Origin: Pseudoalteromonas sp. R3
GTDB taxonomy: Bacteria > Pseudomonadota > Gammaproteobacteria > Enterobacterales > Alteromonadaceae
Length of the DNA stretch: 64,000 bases
NCBI RefSeq assembly: GCF_004014715.1
Contig: NZ_CP034835.1
Coordinates: 3,038,001-3,102,000 of the forward strand
Direction: 5' to 3'
A program made the translations under genes and the position numbers. Positions 1 through 11,493 of this stretch are shown here, piece by piece. Each line of letters starts with the position of its first letter. The stretch's first letter is position 1. The notes beneath the pieces were generated by a model that saw only the letters and a program-made list of their open reading frames with translations, was not told the origin of the DNA and did not search any database.

Positions 1-800
1 ATGATAGTATTAATAAGATCCAACTCTTTGACACGTGCTGCTGATACACCCATGGCCTCTGCGGCCAGTGGTGCCTTTTCAGCACTCTTCCACAGGATAG
101 AGGCACAGCCTTCAGGTGAGATTACAGAGTATGTGCTGTACTGCAGCATGTTAACGCGGTCGCCCACACCAATCGCCAGTGCGCCACCAGAACCACCTTC
201 GCCAATAACAGTACAAATTGTAGGTACTTTCAGAGCCGCCATGACTTTCAGGTTACGTGCGATTGCTTCACTCTGACCACGTTCTTCTGCGCCAACACCC
301 GGATACGCACCCGGTGTGTCGATGAAGGTGATGATTGGCATCTTGAAACGCTCGGCCATCTCCATCAGGCGCAAGGCTTTACGATAGCCTTCAGGCTTTG
401 GCATACCAAAGTTGCGCTTGATTTTTTCCGCTGTGTCACGGCCTTTTTGCTGACCGATAACCATGACTGGTTTATCGTCTAATCGTGCAACACCACCCAG
501 AATAGCCGGATCGTTTGCAAACGTACGGTCACCCGCAAATTCGTCAAACTCAGTGAAAATACGCTCGATATAATCGCGTGTATAAGGACGAAGCGGATGA
601 CGCGCAAGCTGAGATACCTGCCAGGCACCCAGGTTGTCGAAGATCTTTTTCGTCTGTTCTACGCTTTTTTCCTTGAGGCGGCTGATCTCTTCTTCAAGGC
701 TAAGATCAAGACTGCCAGAGCGGCTTACGTTTTGTAATTCATTGATTTTTGCTTCTAACTCTGCGATTGGAAGCTCAAATTCAAGATAATTGAGGCTCAT
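1..800 (-). CDS. accA: Acetyl-CoA carboxylase carboxyltransferase subunit alpha (3' end cut off)
   Basis: Alpha subunit of the carboxyltransferase half of acetyl-CoA carboxylase, which with AccD moves the carboxyl group from carboxybiotin to acetyl-CoA to make malonyl-CoA for fatty acid synthesis in the cytoplasm. The minus-strand frame begins at ATG 800 with [19 protein letters not shown], a typical AccA N terminus. It is open to the window edge, where it reads [16 protein letters not shown], matching the family's C-terminal region. About 266 codons are present out of an expected 315-320, so the end lies outside the window. It starts 16 nt after the dnaE stop, so it probably shares a transcript with dnaE, rnhB and lpxB. 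Confidence 0.95.
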   Translation of the reverse strand, partial: MSLNYLEFELPIAELEAKINELQNVSRSGSLDLSLEEEISRLKEKSVEQTKKIFDNLGAWQVSQLARHPLRPYTRDYIERIFTEFDEFAGDRTFANDPAILGGVARLDDKPVMVIGQQKGRDTAEKIKRNFGMPKPEGYRKALRLMEMAERFKMPIITFIDTPGAYPGVGAEERGQSEAIARNLKVMAALKVPTICTVIGEGGSGGALAIGVGDRVNMLQYSTYSVISPEGCASILWKSAEKAPLAAEAMGVSAARVKELDLINTI

Positions 801-816
801 GCTCTAAACTACCTGT

Positions 817-3800
817 TTAATTAAATTCTAGTTCTATTTCCTGCGCCGCCATCTTGGATAACCGTCTGAGGAGATCATCACTGGGCGTCACACACCATTG
901 CATACCTAATGTCACTTCCGCTATCGCGTCCGGGCGCTGATATTGGATTTTTACCGGACACGTACCGAATTTATACGGTTCCAGTACTTTTTTCAGATTA
1001 TCGATGAAATTCGCGTCAATTTGCACCATATTCAATGTCATTTTTATCGCACTGATCCGCTTTTCACGGGCCTGAGCTATGGTGCAGACTTCTCTGGCGG
1101 TCATTGTAATGCCGCCGGAGAAGTTATCAAAGCTGACCTGTCCGGATATTACCAAGATTTGGTTCATTTGCAGCATATCTTGGTACATTTCAAACTGTTC
1201 AGGGAATAAGCGTACATCAATTCGTGCGCTCTTGTCATCTAAAGTTATCAGACCCCAGCGTTTGCCCTTTTTATTGATCAGCACCCTCGCATTGATAACC
1301 AAACCAGCAGCCGTCGATTGCACATCGCGATTCGTCGGCTGTAATTCTACTAGACGACCCGAGGTGTAATTTTTTAACTCTTTTCTGTACTGATTTATGG
1401 GGTGACCGGTCAGATACAAGCCTAACGTGTCTTTTTCGCCCTGCAACCACTCGTCATCCGATAGTGGAAGGGCTTTAACAAATGCCTGCTCAACGTCGTC
1501 TGGCTCCACAGCCAGCAAGCCAAACAAATCGCTTTGTCCCAATGACTCTGCCTTGTGGTGCTGCTCGGCAGACTTCATGGCGTCTTTCAGGCTGGCCAAT
1601 AAGGTAGCACGCCCTGGCTGGGTTTTCTCGGGGCCCAGCAGGTCTAGTGCACCCGCGTAGATCAGTTTTTCAATCACCCGGCGGTTGAGGCGTTTCAGGT
1701 CAACCCGGGCACAAAAATCGAATAAATCCTTGAACGGGCCGCCCTGCTCACGAGCCTCAAGGATAGCTTCAACCGGGCCTTCACCCACGCCTTTGATGGC
1801 ACCGATACCATAGACGATTTCGCCCTGGCGGTTTACCGCAAACTTGTACACGCCAGCGTTAACATCCGGTGGCAGCAGCGTCAACTTCATGTTTTCGCAT
1901 TCATCTACCAGGGTAACGATTTTATCGGTGTTATCCATATCCGCCGACATTACTGCTGCCATAAACTCGGCCGGATAATGGGTTTTCATCCACAGTGTCT
2001 GGTATGACACCAGTGCATAAGCTGCGGAGTGAGATTTGTTAAAGCCGTAACCTGCGAACTTCTCTACAAGATCGAAGATCTTCATAGCAAGTTCGCCGTC
2101 AACGCCGTTGTCTTTAGCACCGTCTTCGAAGGTGCTGCGCTGTTTGGCCATTTCCTCGGGCTTTTTCTTACCCATAGCTCGACGCAGCAAGTCTGCGCCA
2201 CCCAGGCTGTATCCCGCCAGAACCTGGGCTATCTGCATTACCTGCTCCTGATACAGGATGATCCCGTAAGTGGGCTCCAGGATCGGTTGCAGACTCTCAT
2301 GCTGGTATTGTGCATCCGGGTACGAGATCTCTTCGCGACCATGCTTACGGTCGATAAAGTTATCTACCATGCCCGATTGCAGCGGCCCCGGACGGAACAG
2401 AGCTACCAGTGCGATCATGTCTTCGAAGCAGTCCGGCTTAAGACGACGGATCAAGTCTTTCATCCCGCGCGATTCCAGCTGGAACACGGCGGTGGTTTCG
2501 GCTCTGAGCAGCACTTCGAAACTGGCCGGGTCGTCTAACGGAATGGCGGCAATATCCACCGGCTCAATACCCTCTCGCGCCAGCCGCTCGTTGGTCATGT
2601 CCAACGCCCACTGCAAGATGGTTAAGGTACGCAGACCGAGGAAGTCAAACTTTACCAAACCCGCAGTTTCTACGTCGTTTTTATCAAACTGGGTAACCGG
2701 GAACTTACCTTCTTCGTCACAATACAGCGCGGCAAAGTCGGTAATACTGGTGGGCGAGATTACCACGCCCCCGGCGTGCTTACCGGCGTTACGCGTACAC
2801 CCTTCAAGAATACGACACTTGTCGATCAGCTCACGCACTTCTTCGTCACCGTCGTACACTTCTGGCAAGCGCGGCTCCACCTCGAATGCTTTGGCCAGTG
2901 TCATACCCGGGTCGCCTGGGACAAGCTTAGAAATACGGTCTACGAAACCATAAGGGTGACCAAGCACCCGGCCGACGTCTCGAATTACCGCTTTAGCCGC
3001 CATGGTACCAAAGGTAATGATCTGGGAAACCGCCTGACGGCCGTACAGCTTAGATACGTGGTCGATTACTTCATCCCGGCGATCCATACAGAAGTCGACG
3101 TCGAAGTCGGGCATCGAGACCCTTTCTGGGTTAAGGAAACGTTCGAATAGCAGATCGAATTCCAGTGGGTCCAGATCGGTAATTTTTAATGCATAGGCCA
3201 CCAGTGAGCCGGCACCGGAGCCCCGACCCGGCCCTACCGGAATATCGTTATCCTTACTCCACTGAATGAACTCCATTACGATCAGGAAGTAGCCCGGGAA
3301 CCCCATCTGGTTGATTACATCGAGCTCAATTTGCAGACGTTCATCATAAGGACCACGTTTCTCTGCACGCTCGGCATCGTCCGGGAATAAGAACTGTAAA
3401 CGCTCTTCCAGACCATCACGGGAGACCTTCACCAAGAAGTCTTCGATTTTTAAATCGCCGGTCGGATAATCTGGCAGGAAGTAAGTGCCCAGCTGAACGG
3501 TGACGTTACAGCGCTTGGCAATCTCTACCGTGTTTTGCAACGCTTCCGGAATATCACTGAATAACTCCTGCATTTGTTCAGGGGTTTTAAGATACTGCTC
3601 TTTGGAGAAACGTCTGGGGCGGTTCTTATCTTCCAGTGTGTAGCCGTCGTGGATGGCCACACGAATTTCGTGGGGTTCGAAGTCGTGTTCATGGAGAAAT
3701 ACCACTTCGTTTGTTGCAACGACCGGCAACCCTCTTTCTGTTGCCAGCGCGATGGCAGCGTGCAGGTACTCTTCTTCCTGCTCACGACCCGTGCGATGCA

Positions 3801-4308
3801 GCTCCAGAAAATAATGATCTCTAAAATGAGTTTCGTAAAACTCTACGGTCTCGGCGACAACCTGCGGGTTGCCCTTGAGTAGTGCTTTACCGACATCACC
3901 ATCTTTGGCACCGGAAAGTAAGATCAGGCCTTCTTTATATTTGGCAAGCCACGCTTTGTCTATCACGGGCCGGTGAAACACGTGGCCACGTAAATAGGCC
4001 TCGGAAATCAACAGCGTGAGATTTTTGTAGCCTTCGTTGTTTTTTGCCAGTATCACAATACGGCTGGGCTCATCCGGGAATTGATCGCTCTTGAGCCAAA
4101 AGTCGGCACCAACCAGCGGTTTAATACCCGCGCCGTGCGCTGCGCCATAAAACCGCACCAGGCCACACAGGTTCATCTGATCCGTTATCGCAAATGCGGG
4201 CATGCCCAGCTCAGCGGCACGCGCCACTATGGGCTTAGTCTTAGCCAGCCCGTCGACCATAGAGAAGTCGCTGTGTACTCTTAAATGAACAAACTCAGGT
4301 ACTGCCAT
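817..4308 (-). CDS. dnaE: DNA polymerase III subunit alpha
   Basis: Catalytic alpha subunit of the replicative DNA polymerase III holoenzyme. The 1163-residue length is normal for the proteobacterial DnaE1 type. An N-terminal PHP domain begins with [15 protein letters not shown]. The polymerase active-site aspartates appear as PDFDVDF (Asp401, Asp403) and KFDFLGL (Asp555), at the same numbers as in E. coli. The palm and fingers run to about residue 900, followed by a helix-hairpin-helix region and a C-terminal OB fold. The start lies 2 nt after the rnhB stop, and accA follows after 16 nt, so the gene is inside a tight lpxB-rnhB-dnaE-accA block. No frameshift was seen. Confidence 0.98.
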   Translation of the reverse strand: MAVPEFVHLRVHSDFSMVDGLAKTKPIVARAAELGMPAFAITDQMNLCGLVRFYGAAHGAGIKPLVGADFWLKSDQFPDEPSRIVILAKNNEGYKNLTLLISEAYLRGHVFHRPVIDKAWLAKYKEGLILLSGAKDGDVGKALLKGNPQVVAETVEFYETHFRDHYFLELHRTGREQEEEYLHAAIALATERGLPVVATNEVVFLHEHDFEPHEIRVAIHDGYTLEDKNRPRRFSKEQYLKTPEQMQELFSDIPEALQNTVEIAKRCNVTVQLGTYFLPDYPTGDLKIEDFLVKVSRDGLEERLQFLFPDDAERAEKRGPYDERLQIELDVINQMGFPGYFLIVMEFIQWSKDNDIPVGPGRGSGAGSLVAYALKITDLDPLEFDLLFERFLNPERVSMPDFDVDFCMDRRDEVIDHVSKLYGRQAVSQIITFGTMAAKAVIRDVGRVLGHPYGFVDRISKLVPGDPGMTLAKAFEVEPRLPEVYDGDEEVRELIDKCRILEGCTRNAGKHAGGVVISPTSITDFAALYCDEEGKFPVTQFDKNDVETAGLVKFDFLGLRTLTILQWALDMTNERLAREGIEPVDIAAIPLDDPASFEVLLRAETTAVFQLESRGMKDLIRRLKPDCFEDMIALVALFRPGPLQSGMVDNFIDRKHGREEISYPDAQYQHESLQPILEPTYGIILYQEQVMQIAQVLAGYSLGGADLLRRAMGKKKPEEMAKQRSTFEDGAKDNGVDGELAMKIFDLVEKFAGYGFNKSHSAAYALVSYQTLWMKTHYPAEFMAAVMSADMDNTDKIVTLVDECENMKLTLLPPDVNAGVYKFAVNRQGEIVYGIGAIKGVGEGPVEAILEAREQGGPFKDLFDFCARVDLKRLNRRVIEKLIYAGALDLLGPEKTQPGRATLLASLKDAMKSAEQHHKAESLGQSDLFGLLAVEPDDVEQAFVKALPLSDDEWLQGEKDTLGLYLTGHPINQYRKELKNYTSGRLVELQPTNRDVQSTAAGLVINARVLINKKGKRWGLITLDDKSARIDVRLFPEQFEMYQDMLQMNQILVISGQVSFDNFSGGITMTAREVCTIAQAREKRISAIKMTLNMVQIDANFIDNLKKVLEPYKFGTCPVKIQYQRPDAIAEVTLGMQWCVTPSDDLLRRLSKMAAQEIELEFN

Positions 4309-4310
4309 AA

Positions 4311-4907
4311 CTACTGCTTCTCCGCCAGAATACGCTGTACGGGCTTAAAACTGGTTCGGTGGTGCGGTGTGACACCATGTTCACTCAGCGCTGCAAAATG
4401 CGCTTTCGTTGGATAGCCTTTGTGCGCTGCAAAACCATATTGTGGATACTGCTTATCCAGATCCAGCATTTCCTGATCGCGCGTCACCTTGGCCAGTATA
4501 GACGCGGCACTGATCTCTGCAACCAGGCTATCGCCTTTAACGATAGCCTGCGCTGGCACACTCAACTCAGGTAGACGATTACCATCGACAAATACAAATT
4601 GCGCTTTCACCGCTAAGCCTTCTACGGCGCGCGTCATAGCCAGCATGGTGGCATGAAGGATATTTAGCTCATCAATCTCACTGACCGTGGCACGAGCCAC
4701 ATGATAGCAAAGTGCTTTTTGCTTTATCTCTTGCGCCAGTAACAAGCGCTTTTTCTCGGTGAGTTTTTTAGAGTCCGTCAGACCTTCTATCGGATTGGCT
4801 GGGTCCAGGATCACAGCTGCCGTAACCACATCACCAACTAACGGGCCTCGACCCACTTCGTCTACGCCTGCAATAAACTGCACATCAGGACGTTCAATTT
4901 GCATCAA
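4311..4907 (-). CDS. rnhB: Ribonuclease HII
   Basis: Type 2 RNase H that cuts the RNA strand of RNA-DNA hybrids and starts removal of single ribonucleotides from DNA. The 198-residue protein has the family signature [13 protein letters not shown] with Asp16 and Glu17, then Asp108 in FVDGN and Asp126 in KGDSL. These four residues are the metal-binding set known from E. coli, at the same positions. Its start overlaps the end of lpxB by 14 nt, and its stop lies 2 nt before dnaE, so translational coupling along the block is likely. Confidence 0.96.
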   Translation of the reverse strand: MMQIERPDVQFIAGVDEVGRGPLVGDVVTAAVILDPANPIEGLTDSKKLTEKKRLLLAQEIKQKALCYHVARATVSEIDELNILHATMLAMTRAVEGLAVKAQFVFVDGNRLPELSVPAQAIVKGDSLVAEISAASILAKVTRDQEMLDLDKQYPQYGFAAHKGYPTKAHFAALSEHGVTPHHRTSFKPVQRILAEKQ

Positions 4908-6048
4908 TTAACTCCACTACAGCCAGTGCCGCCTGTTTACTGGCGTCACGGCGAATACTCTGGTGAATATCATAAAATCTTTGGATCAGGGCTGAGTTGT
5001 CTCCTTTCAGCAAAGGTAGCAATGCATCCGTGAGTGCATCAGGATTACAATCCTGTTGTAAAAACTCTTCAACCAAGGCTTCGTCTGCTAACAGGTTGGG
5101 CAACGAAAAATGCTTGATGTTGAAGGTAAAAAAGGTATTAAAAATCCAGTAGCTTAAAGGCTTAAGCTTGTATCCTACCACCATGGGCTTTTTATAGAGC
5201 ATGGCTTCGAGCGTGGCAGTTCCTGACGCCAGCAAAACGGCAGTGGCCGCAGTCATGGCCAGGGAAGACTGACCATCCAGCAGAATCGTTCTCAGCTCGG
5301 GCGCTACCTGAGCCTGAATGGCCTGGAACTGAGCTTTGCGCTTTTCATTTACCAAAGGGACAAGAATTTTTAAGTTAGGAATTTTATCTGCCAAAGCTTT
5401 CGCGGTCAGTAAATAGGTTTCACTGAGCTGGCTGACTTCGGAGCCCCGGCTGCCAGGCAACAAAGCCAGCACTATATCAGAGTCTTTGAGGCCCAGTTGC
5501 GCACGTGCTGCTGCGACATCCACATCCAAAGGAATTTCATCCGCCAGGGTATGGCCGACGAAGGTACAGGGCACGTCATGTTTGTCATAAAATGCTTTTT
5601 CGAAAGGCAGCAGAGACAACACCAGGTTGGTCGCTTCAGCGATTTTGAAAATGCGCTTTTGTCGCCATGCCCAGACGGACGGGCTCACATATTGCACGGT
5701 TTTAATGCCGGCCGCTTTTAATGGTTTTTCTACGCGTAAGTTAAAATCGGGTGCATCAATACCAATGTAAATATCAGGCTTATGAGCGATAAACTGCTCC
5801 ACCAGTTGCTTGCGGATCTTCAGCAAGCGCGGCAAACGTCCCAGTACTTCTACCAGGCCCATCACAGCCAGCTCTTCCATATCGAATAAGGTTTCACACC
5901 CTGCATCCAGCATTTTTGGACCGGCAATACCGATAAATCGTGCATTTGGGTAATGTTCGCGCAGGGCATGAATTAGCCCGGCACCTAGAATGTCACCAGA
6001 GAGCTCGCCGGCAACAATCCCTATCGTAATTTGTTTTTCGTTGGCCAT
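4894..6048 (-). CDS. lpxB: Lipid-A-disaccharide synthase
   Basis: Glycosyltransferase (GT19) that joins UDP-2,3-diacylglucosamine and lipid X to form the lipid A disaccharide at the inner face of the cytoplasmic membrane. The 384-residue protein opens with [17 protein letters not shown] and contains [27 protein letters not shown] and the ASGTATLE nucleotide-sugar motif, all typical of LpxB. It lies 100 nt after lpxA, with a terminator hairpin in the gap. It therefore probably has its own promoter or depends on readthrough, although lpxA and lpxB are normally transcribed together. Confidence 0.96.
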   Translation of the reverse strand: MANEKQITIGIVAGELSGDILGAGLIHALREHYPNARFIGIAGPKMLDAGCETLFDMEELAVMGLVEVLGRLPRLLKIRKQLVEQFIAHKPDIYIGIDAPDFNLRVEKPLKAAGIKTVQYVSPSVWAWRQKRIFKIAEATNLVLSLLPFEKAFYDKHDVPCTFVGHTLADEIPLDVDVAAARAQLGLKDSDIVLALLPGSRGSEVSQLSETYLLTAKALADKIPNLKILVPLVNEKRKAQFQAIQAQVAPELRTILLDGQSSLAMTAATAVLLASGTATLEAMLYKKPMVVGYKLKPLSYWIFNTFFTFNIKHFSLPNLLADEALVEEFLQQDCNPDALTDALLPLLKGDNSALIQRFYDIHQSIRRDASKQAALAVVELIDAN

Positions 6049-6064
6049 GTGATTCTTTTAGAAT

Positions 6065-6093
6065 AAAAAAACGCCATACAGGCTGTATGGCGT
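6065..6093 (-). terminator. Intrinsic terminator after lpxA
   Basis: On the minus strand a perfect 10-bp stem (6071-6080 with 6084-6093) and a 3-nt loop are followed by a run of seven U residues. It lies 55 nt after the lpxA stop and 16 nt before the lpxB start, so it would separate the skp-lpxD-fabZ-lpxA transcript from lpxB-rnhB-dnaE-accA. Confidence 0.8.
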
Positions 6094-6148
6094 TAGTATA
6101 TCAGATACAGATATGCGATGTAGAAAGGTTATCGGTCGTTATATAAAT

Positions 6149-6919
6149 TTAACGAACCAAGCCTCTTTCTGAGGTCGCAATAAAATCGATCATTTGCTGG
6201 ACACCAGCAAACTTGGCAGCATCCTCACGCATGACTTCCAATGCCTCGTCAAGCTTAAGGCCTTTGCGGAATAAAGTCTTGTACGCTCGGCGAATCGCCA
6301 TGATCTCATCCGACTCATACCCTCGGCGCTTTAACCCTTCGGTGTTAATCGCGGCAGGTCGGGCTGGAGTACCTGTAGTTGTAACAAATGGCGGCACATC
6401 CTGATTCACGCCGCTGTACATGCCAACAAAAGCATGTGCGCCGATTTTACAAAACTGATGTACACCGGAGTTACCGGCCAGGATAACAAAGTCGCCCACA
6501 TGAACATGCCCTGCCACGCTGGCGTTGTTAGCAAAAATCACGTTGTTACCGATGACAGCATCATGCGCAACATGAGTGTATGCCATAAACAAGTTATTGC
6601 TGCCAATTTGGGTAATGCCTTTATCTTGGATTGTGCCCCTATGGATAGTGGCACACTCACGGATAATATTATTATCACCAATCACGAGTTTCGTTGGTTC
6701 ATCCTTGTACTTTTTATCTTGGCAGGCTTCGCCCACTGATGCGAACTGAAATATATGGTTACCTGAACCAATCACGCTGGGTCCTTTAATCACCACGTGA
6801 GATTCAATTTTACAGTTGTCTCCGATAACAACATCGTTGCCGATATAACTATAGGGACCAACCGAAACGTTCTCGCCCAGCTGAGCACCTGACTCAATAA
6901 TTGCAGTAGGATGGATCAC
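6149..6919 (-). CDS. lpxA: Acyl-ACP--UDP-N-acetylglucosamine O-acyltransferase
   Basis: First enzyme of lipid A synthesis, moving a 3-hydroxyacyl chain from ACP to UDP-GlcNAc. The protein is a left-handed beta-helix of hexapeptide repeats with the expected catalytic His in HVAHD (His119) and the C-terminal signature NTEGLKRRGY. An upstream GTG at 6943 is in frame, but a start at GTG 6919 is preferred. It gives MIHPTAIIES at the N terminus and a 256-residue protein of normal length. It has an AAGAGAG ribosome-binding site 8 nt upstream and lies 2 nt after the fabZ stop, which suits translational coupling. Confidence 0.95.
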   Translation of the reverse strand: MIHPTAIIESGAQLGENVSVGPYSYIGNDVVIGDNCKIESHVVIKGPSVIGSGNHIFQFASVGEACQDKKYKDEPTKLVIGDNNIIRECATIHRGTIQDKGITQIGSNNLFMAYTHVAHDAVIGNNVIFANNASVAGHVHVGDFVILAGNSGVHQFCKIGAHAFVGMYSGVNQDVPPFVTTTGTPARPAAINTEGLKRRGYESDEIMAIRRAYKTLFRKGLKLDEALEVMREDAAKFAGVQQMIDFIATSERGLVR

Positions 6920-6921
6920 GC

Positions 6922-7374
6922 TTAAAACTCTCTTCTTGCACACATTATCTCAGCGCTACATACGACCTTACCGTCGACCTTGGCAACACCAGAAAATTTC
7001 CAAATATTGCGACGCTCTTTGACAAATTCAACGTGTAAATGCATGGTGTCACCAGGCACAACAGGTTGCTTGAAGCGCGCGTTATCTATTGCTGCAAACA
7101 AGTATAGTTCATTATCGCCGCGGTTCTCGACTGTCTTAAAGCCCAGAAGGCCAGTCGCCTGAGCCAGTGCTTCTAAAATCATCACGCCAGGGAAGATTGG
7201 CTGATCAGGGAAATGACCGGTAAAGATAGGCTCATTGGCAGTCACATTTTTAACTGCGTGTAAGTATTCACCTGGTTTGTGGTCAATGACCTTGTCTACC
7301 AGCAGCATCGGGTAGCGATGTGGCAGTAGCTTGAGGATTTCTTGAATATCGAAGCTATTTAATTCGTTGGCCAA
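6922..7374 (-). CDS. fabZ: 3-hydroxyacyl-[acyl-carrier-protein] dehydratase FabZ
   Basis: Hot-dog fold dehydratase of type II fatty acid synthesis, removing water from 3-hydroxyacyl-ACP. It competes with LpxA for 3-hydroxyacyl-ACP, and the two genes are adjacent, as is usual. The 150-residue protein shows [14 protein letters not shown] and the catalytic [12 protein letters not shown] (His54), with Glu68 in ILEALAQ. It lies 11 nt after lpxD, and its stop comes 2 nt before the lpxA GTG start. Confidence 0.97.
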   Translation of the reverse strand: MANELNSFDIQEILKLLPHRYPMLLVDKVIDHKPGEYLHAVKNVTANEPIFTGHFPDQPIFPGVMILEALAQATGLLGFKTVENRGDNELYLFAAIDNARFKQPVVPGDTMHLHVEFVKERRNIWKFSGVAKVDGKVVCSAEIMCARREF

Positions 7375-7385
7375 AATAACATCCT

Positions 7386-8426
7386 TTAGTTATCAGTATG
7401 TTTAAGCTGTTCAGTGAGGCTTTCCAGCGCTTTAAGTCGCGCTTTAAAATCAGAAAGATTGCGTAGGTGAGCGATATTTTTACGCCACTCTTTATTGGTA
7501 GTGTGTGGCATACCCGATGAGTAAATCCCCGGCTCGGAGATCCCTTTGGTCACCATACTCATGCCTGTAATGACCACTCCGTCACACACTTCGTTGTGAC
7601 CGTTGACGGCCACCATACCACCAATCTGGCAGTATTTACCGATCTTCACGCTACCGGCCATCACACTACAACCAGCAATGGCTGTGCCGTAGCCAATCTC
7701 AACATTGTGTGCAATTTGAATTTGATTATCCAGGATCACGTTATCGTGGATCACAGTATCATCTAGCGCACCACGGTCTATAGTCGTGCTCGCACCAACT
7801 TCTACGCGATTACCGATAATGACGCTACCAAGCTGAGGAATTTTAACCCACTCTCCCCCTTCGTTGGCGTAACCAAAGCCATCGCTACCGATCACAGCAC
7901 CAGACTGGAACAAGCATGATTCACCAATAACGACTTCGTGATAAATGGTGACATTGGCCCACAACTTAGTTTTTGCACCTATGCGGGTATGCTTACCGAC
8001 AAAGCAACCAGGGCCAATTTGTACGTCATCGCCGAGCTCAACACCTGCCTCGATGACGGCATTTGCGCCAATGCTGACATTTTGCCCTAGCTTCACGGAT
8101 GCATCTACCGATGCTCGCTCATGAATACCTTGTGCGGCATTTGGGGTGGTATCCATATATTGTGCAAGCTTAGCATAGGCAACATAAGGGTTATCACAGA
8201 TAAGCTTGTTACCAGAGAAGTGCTCTGCTTCACTCGGCGAGAGTATCACTGCACCTGCTTGCGTAGATGCAAGTTGGCTGCGGTACTTCTTGTTCGCAAG
8301 GAACCCTATGTCCCTGTCACCTGCATTCAGCAAGGTGGCGATTTTCTCAATTGGCTGAGCTGGATCGCCTTGTAAATCGGCGCCCAGAGCTTCAGCCAAC
8401 TGCGACAAAGTGTAGTGTTTGGTCAT
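7386..8426 (-). CDS. lpxD: UDP-3-O-(3-hydroxyacyl)glucosamine N-acyltransferase
   Basis: Third acylation enzyme of lipid A synthesis, adding an N-linked 3-hydroxyacyl chain to UDP-3-O-acylglucosamine. The 346-residue protein has an N-terminal uridine-binding domain (about 1-100), then left-handed beta-helix hexapeptide repeats (about 100-300) with the catalytic His240 in QIAHNVEIG, and a C-terminal helix. Its ATG overlaps the skp stop by one base, so translation is probably coupled. Confidence 0.97.
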   Translation of the reverse strand: MTKHYTLSQLAEALGADLQGDPAQPIEKIATLLNAGDRDIGFLANKKYRSQLASTQAGAVILSPSEAEHFSGNKLICDNPYVAYAKLAQYMDTTPNAAQGIHERASVDASVKLGQNVSIGANAVIEAGVELGDDVQIGPGCFVGKHTRIGAKTKLWANVTIYHEVVIGESCLFQSGAVIGSDGFGYANEGGEWVKIPQLGSVIIGNRVEVGASTTIDRGALDDTVIHDNVILDNQIQIAHNVEIGYGTAIAGCSVMAGSVKIGKYCQIGGMVAVNGHNEVCDGVVITGMSMVTKGISEPGIYSSGMPHTTNKEWRKNIAHLRNLSDFKARLKALESLTEQLKHTDN

Positions 8427-8944
8427 TACTTTTTACTGACTACTTCAACAATTTTATCAGACAGGTCAGAAACTTTATCAGGGTTGAAGTAAATTGTCGT
8501 ATCTTTTACTCGAACTTCGTCATATTTTCCTTTTTTGGCAACTTCTTCAATGGCATCAACGATCAGTTTCTGAACTTTTGCCAGCTCCTGGTTTTGACGC
8601 ACTTTGATTTCTTGCTCAAGAGGACGACCTTTTTTAGCCAGCTCTTGCTGCATGCCCTGAATCTTTTCGCGCAATGCTGCTTGCTGGTCTTCACTCATTG
8701 TCGCGCTTTCACGCTTGAATTTTTCAGCTTCGAAACGAATGTCACCCTGTAGTTTTTCTAATTCTTGGCGACGTTCAGCGAACTCAGCTTGCAAGGTTTT
8801 CTCAATTTCTGCCATTTGCGGCAATTTGCCATAAATGCTTTGCATGTCAACCAGGCCAACTTTGTGTGCAAAAGCAGACGCAGACGCACCCATCATGAGT
8901 GTTGCCATCAGCGCCATGGCCGAAGTTTTAAATAGGTTTTTCAC
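8426..8944 (-). CDS. skp: OmpH/Skp family periplasmic chaperone
   Basis: Periplasmic holdase chaperone that keeps unfolded outer-membrane proteins soluble on the way to the BAM complex. The 172-residue precursor has a clear signal peptide (MKNLFKTSAMALMATLM, cleavage likely after ASAFA). It then has a charged, long-helical body rich in Glu, Lys and Gln, as expected for the tentacle arms of the Skp trimer. It sits between bamA (10 nt upstream) and lpxD, the usual gammaproteobacterial order. Confidence 0.93.
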   Translation of the reverse strand: MKNLFKTSAMALMATLMMGASASAFAHKVGLVDMQSIYGKLPQMAEIEKTLQAEFAERRQELEKLQGDIRFEAEKFKRESATMSEDQQAALREKIQGMQQELAKKGRPLEQEIKVRQNQELAKVQKLIVDAIEEVAKKGKYDEVRVKDTTIYFNPDKVSDLSDKIVEVVSKK

Positions 8945-8954
8945 AATTAGCTCC

Positions 8955-11426
8955 TTAGAAAGTATTACTTATGTTGAAGCTGATGAAATCTGTTTCATCA
9001 TCTTCTTCTTTTTTCAGTGGGTAGGCGAAACTGATCAGCATAGGTCCCATAGGCGAGATCCACTGTACAGATAGGCCCGTAGACACTCGGAATCGACTTG
9101 GATCAGAGTAGTCTGACAGTGTTTTATAAACATCTGGTGACAAGTTAGTGTAACGATCGGCGTCAAACTCTGTGTCCCAAACGTTGGCAGCATCAATAAA
9201 GAAGCTGGTGCGCACTGAACTGGTGTTTTCCTCATCCATAAAAGGAGTCGGAACAATCATTTCTATACCTGCCAGCGCTTTTGCGTTACCACCGATACGC
9301 CCCCCCTCTATGAGGTTATCAAATTGCGGATCGCCACCAATTGAGCCCGTTACGGTGCCATCTGGTAGTGGTGTGCCACCGATAGAGGTGGGTACACGTT
9401 GCAACGCGCGTGGCAAAATGGTGTTGCGGTCAAAGCCGCGCAATTCCATTTCGGTGATACGGTAGAATTCCTGGAATGGCAATGTTTGTTCAAAGCCGTT
9501 AACTTCTCCGTAGCCATTACCATAGGCAAGTCCCGCGCGAGCAGAGAAGACCCAACGGTGGTCATTACTGACTGGCCAATAGAAACGTGAGTCGTAGTTG
9601 ACTTTAAAGAAATTCAGGTCTGAATTAGGCGTGGTGATCCTGAAGGTGGCATTCTGACGTGAACCATCTGTCGGGAACATACCCCGGTTCACTGTGATAC
9701 GAGACCAGCCTACACTTAGCTCATACTTGGTAAAGTCAAACCCTGCATCCGGATTATCGGGATCGGCAAAGGCAAGACGCATTACGCGCGACTGCTCGTA
9801 ATCAGGAATACGATCCAGCTCTTCTTCAATCCAGCGAACACCGAAATTAATTCGGTTAACGGCATCGATTGGAAAACCAAAATTAGTTCCGAGGCCATAG
9901 TTGGTTTGGTCGTAGTCAATCAGACCCAGCTTACTACCATCAAAGTCGCTGTAAAAAATACTACTTCCCTGAGATACACCATCCGGCGTGAAATAAGGAT
10001 CTGTATAAGATACCGTGTAACGCTTAGAACCACGACCCGTATTAATGTTAAATGCCAGCTGATTACCGGTGCCGAGGAAGTTAGATTCACTCACCCCAAC
10101 GTTGAACTGTAAACCGCCGTATGAACCATAGGCAACACCTGCCTGGAAGCTGCCTGCAGGCTGTTCTTTTACTTTGAAATCGACATCGACCTGGTCGTCA
10201 ATACCCGGGATTGGTTTAACTTCAAAGTCGACACTTTCCATATAAGGCAAACGCTGGATCTGAAGCTTTGAGCGCTCCAGGCTTTGGTTAGACAACCAAG
10301 CACCTTCGAGCTGAGTCATCTCACGACGCACCACATGATCAGCAGTAACCTGGTTACCATTGACAGCAATACGACGCACATAGACACGTTTACCTGGGTC
10401 TACGGCCAGCGTCAGCTTAACTTCTTTGTTTTCGTCATCGATATCAGGAACGGTGCGCACTTCAGCATTGGCATATCCAAACCGTGCCAGATAGCTTTTG
10501 ATGAATTCTTCAGTCGCCGTTACGATTGAACCATTGTAAAGCTCGCCAGTTTTCAGTGGCACAACACTGCGGATCAGCTCTTCACGACCTAACAAGTCAC
10601 CAATGAATTCGAAATCTTTAACCATGTACTGCTCACCTTCAGTCAGGTTTGCTGTGACATAGACAGACTCGCGTTCAGGGCTGACAGAAACCTGAGTTGA
10701 ATCTATGTTGAATCGTAAATAGCCGCGGTCTAAATAGTAACTGCGGATCTTCTCAAGGTCGCCTTCAATAGTTTGCTTCTGATAACGGTCGCTCGACAGG
10801 AATTGCCACCAGGGTAAGTCTTGTTGCGACTCGGCCAGCTTTAACAGTTCTTCATCAGAAAAGAGTTCATTACCTACCAGGTTGATTTGCCTGACCGATG
10901 CCGCATCACCTTCTTTGAATTCCAACTTCAGCCTTACCCGATTTCGAGGCAGCTCAACAATGCTCGTCTCAATTTTGGCGTTGTATTTACCGATACTGTG
11001 GAAAAACTCGATCAAACCTTTCTCAACGCTGTCAATAACGGTTCTGTCGAGGGTCTCACCGGCACGAATATTTTGCTGATCTAAGCTTTCTTGTAGCTGT
11101 TCATCTTTGATGTCTTTATTGCCATCAAACTCTATAGAGGCGATCGTGGGACGCTCTTTGACCTTGAAAATAACCTGGTTACCATCACGGAATGCGGAAA
11201 TATCATCAAAGTGACCGGACGCAAATAACGCCTTAATCGTCTTAGACACAGTGTAATCGTCAATTTGATCACCAACGTTGATGGGAATGTGCGTTAACGC
11301 AGCGCCCAGCGCAACGCGCTGCAGGCCTTCAACTTTCAAATCTTCTACGATAAAGGAGTTTTGCCCAAGAGCAGCAAAGCTCGCGCCCAGTAAACTCGTT
11401 ACAGCTAAATGTTTTTTTATAGGCAT
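8955..11426 (-). CDS. bamA: Outer membrane protein assembly factor BamA
   Basis: Omp85-family core of the BAM complex, which folds and inserts beta-barrel proteins into the outer membrane. The 823-residue precursor has an N-terminal signal peptide, then FIVEDLKVEGLQRV, the start of the first of five POTRA domains (to about residue 420). The C-terminal 16-stranded barrel carries the conserved LRGFD motif near residue 661 (VRGF in E. coli) and ends in phenylalanine, the usual barrel-recognition terminus. It lies between rseP and skp. The 67-nt gap to rseP holds no obvious hairpin. Confidence 0.97.
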   Translation of the reverse strand: MPIKKHLAVTSLLGASFAALGQNSFIVEDLKVEGLQRVALGAALTHIPINVGDQIDDYTVSKTIKALFASGHFDDISAFRDGNQVIFKVKERPTIASIEFDGNKDIKDEQLQESLDQQNIRAGETLDRTVIDSVEKGLIEFFHSIGKYNAKIETSIVELPRNRVRLKLEFKEGDAASVRQINLVGNELFSDEELLKLAESQQDLPWWQFLSSDRYQKQTIEGDLEKIRSYYLDRGYLRFNIDSTQVSVSPERESVYVTANLTEGEQYMVKDFEFIGDLLGREELIRSVVPLKTGELYNGSIVTATEEFIKSYLARFGYANAEVRTVPDIDDENKEVKLTLAVDPGKRVYVRRIAVNGNQVTADHVVRREMTQLEGAWLSNQSLERSKLQIQRLPYMESVDFEVKPIPGIDDQVDVDFKVKEQPAGSFQAGVAYGSYGGLQFNVGVSESNFLGTGNQLAFNINTGRGSKRYTVSYTDPYFTPDGVSQGSSIFYSDFDGSKLGLIDYDQTNYGLGTNFGFPIDAVNRINFGVRWIEEELDRIPDYEQSRVMRLAFADPDNPDAGFDFTKYELSVGWSRITVNRGMFPTDGSRQNATFRITTPNSDLNFFKVNYDSRFYWPVSNDHRWVFSARAGLAYGNGYGEVNGFEQTLPFQEFYRITEMELRGFDRNTILPRALQRVPTSIGGTPLPDGTVTGSIGGDPQFDNLIEGGRIGGNAKALAGIEMIVPTPFMDEENTSSVRTSFFIDAANVWDTEFDADRYTNLSPDVYKTLSDYSDPSRFRVSTGLSVQWISPMGPMLISFAYPLKKEEDDETDFISFNISNTF

Positions 11427-11493
11427 TTTATTATCTTTATCCTTTACAGCTTACGGCGAACAGTGCGCCTCAATTGCTATCGCACCTAACGGC

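Noticed and set aside
2270..2953. Plus-strand open frame of 227 codons inside dnaE
   Set aside because: It lies wholly opposite a highly conserved part of dnaE, and the product has no recognisable domain and low-complexity Ser/Arg-rich sequence.
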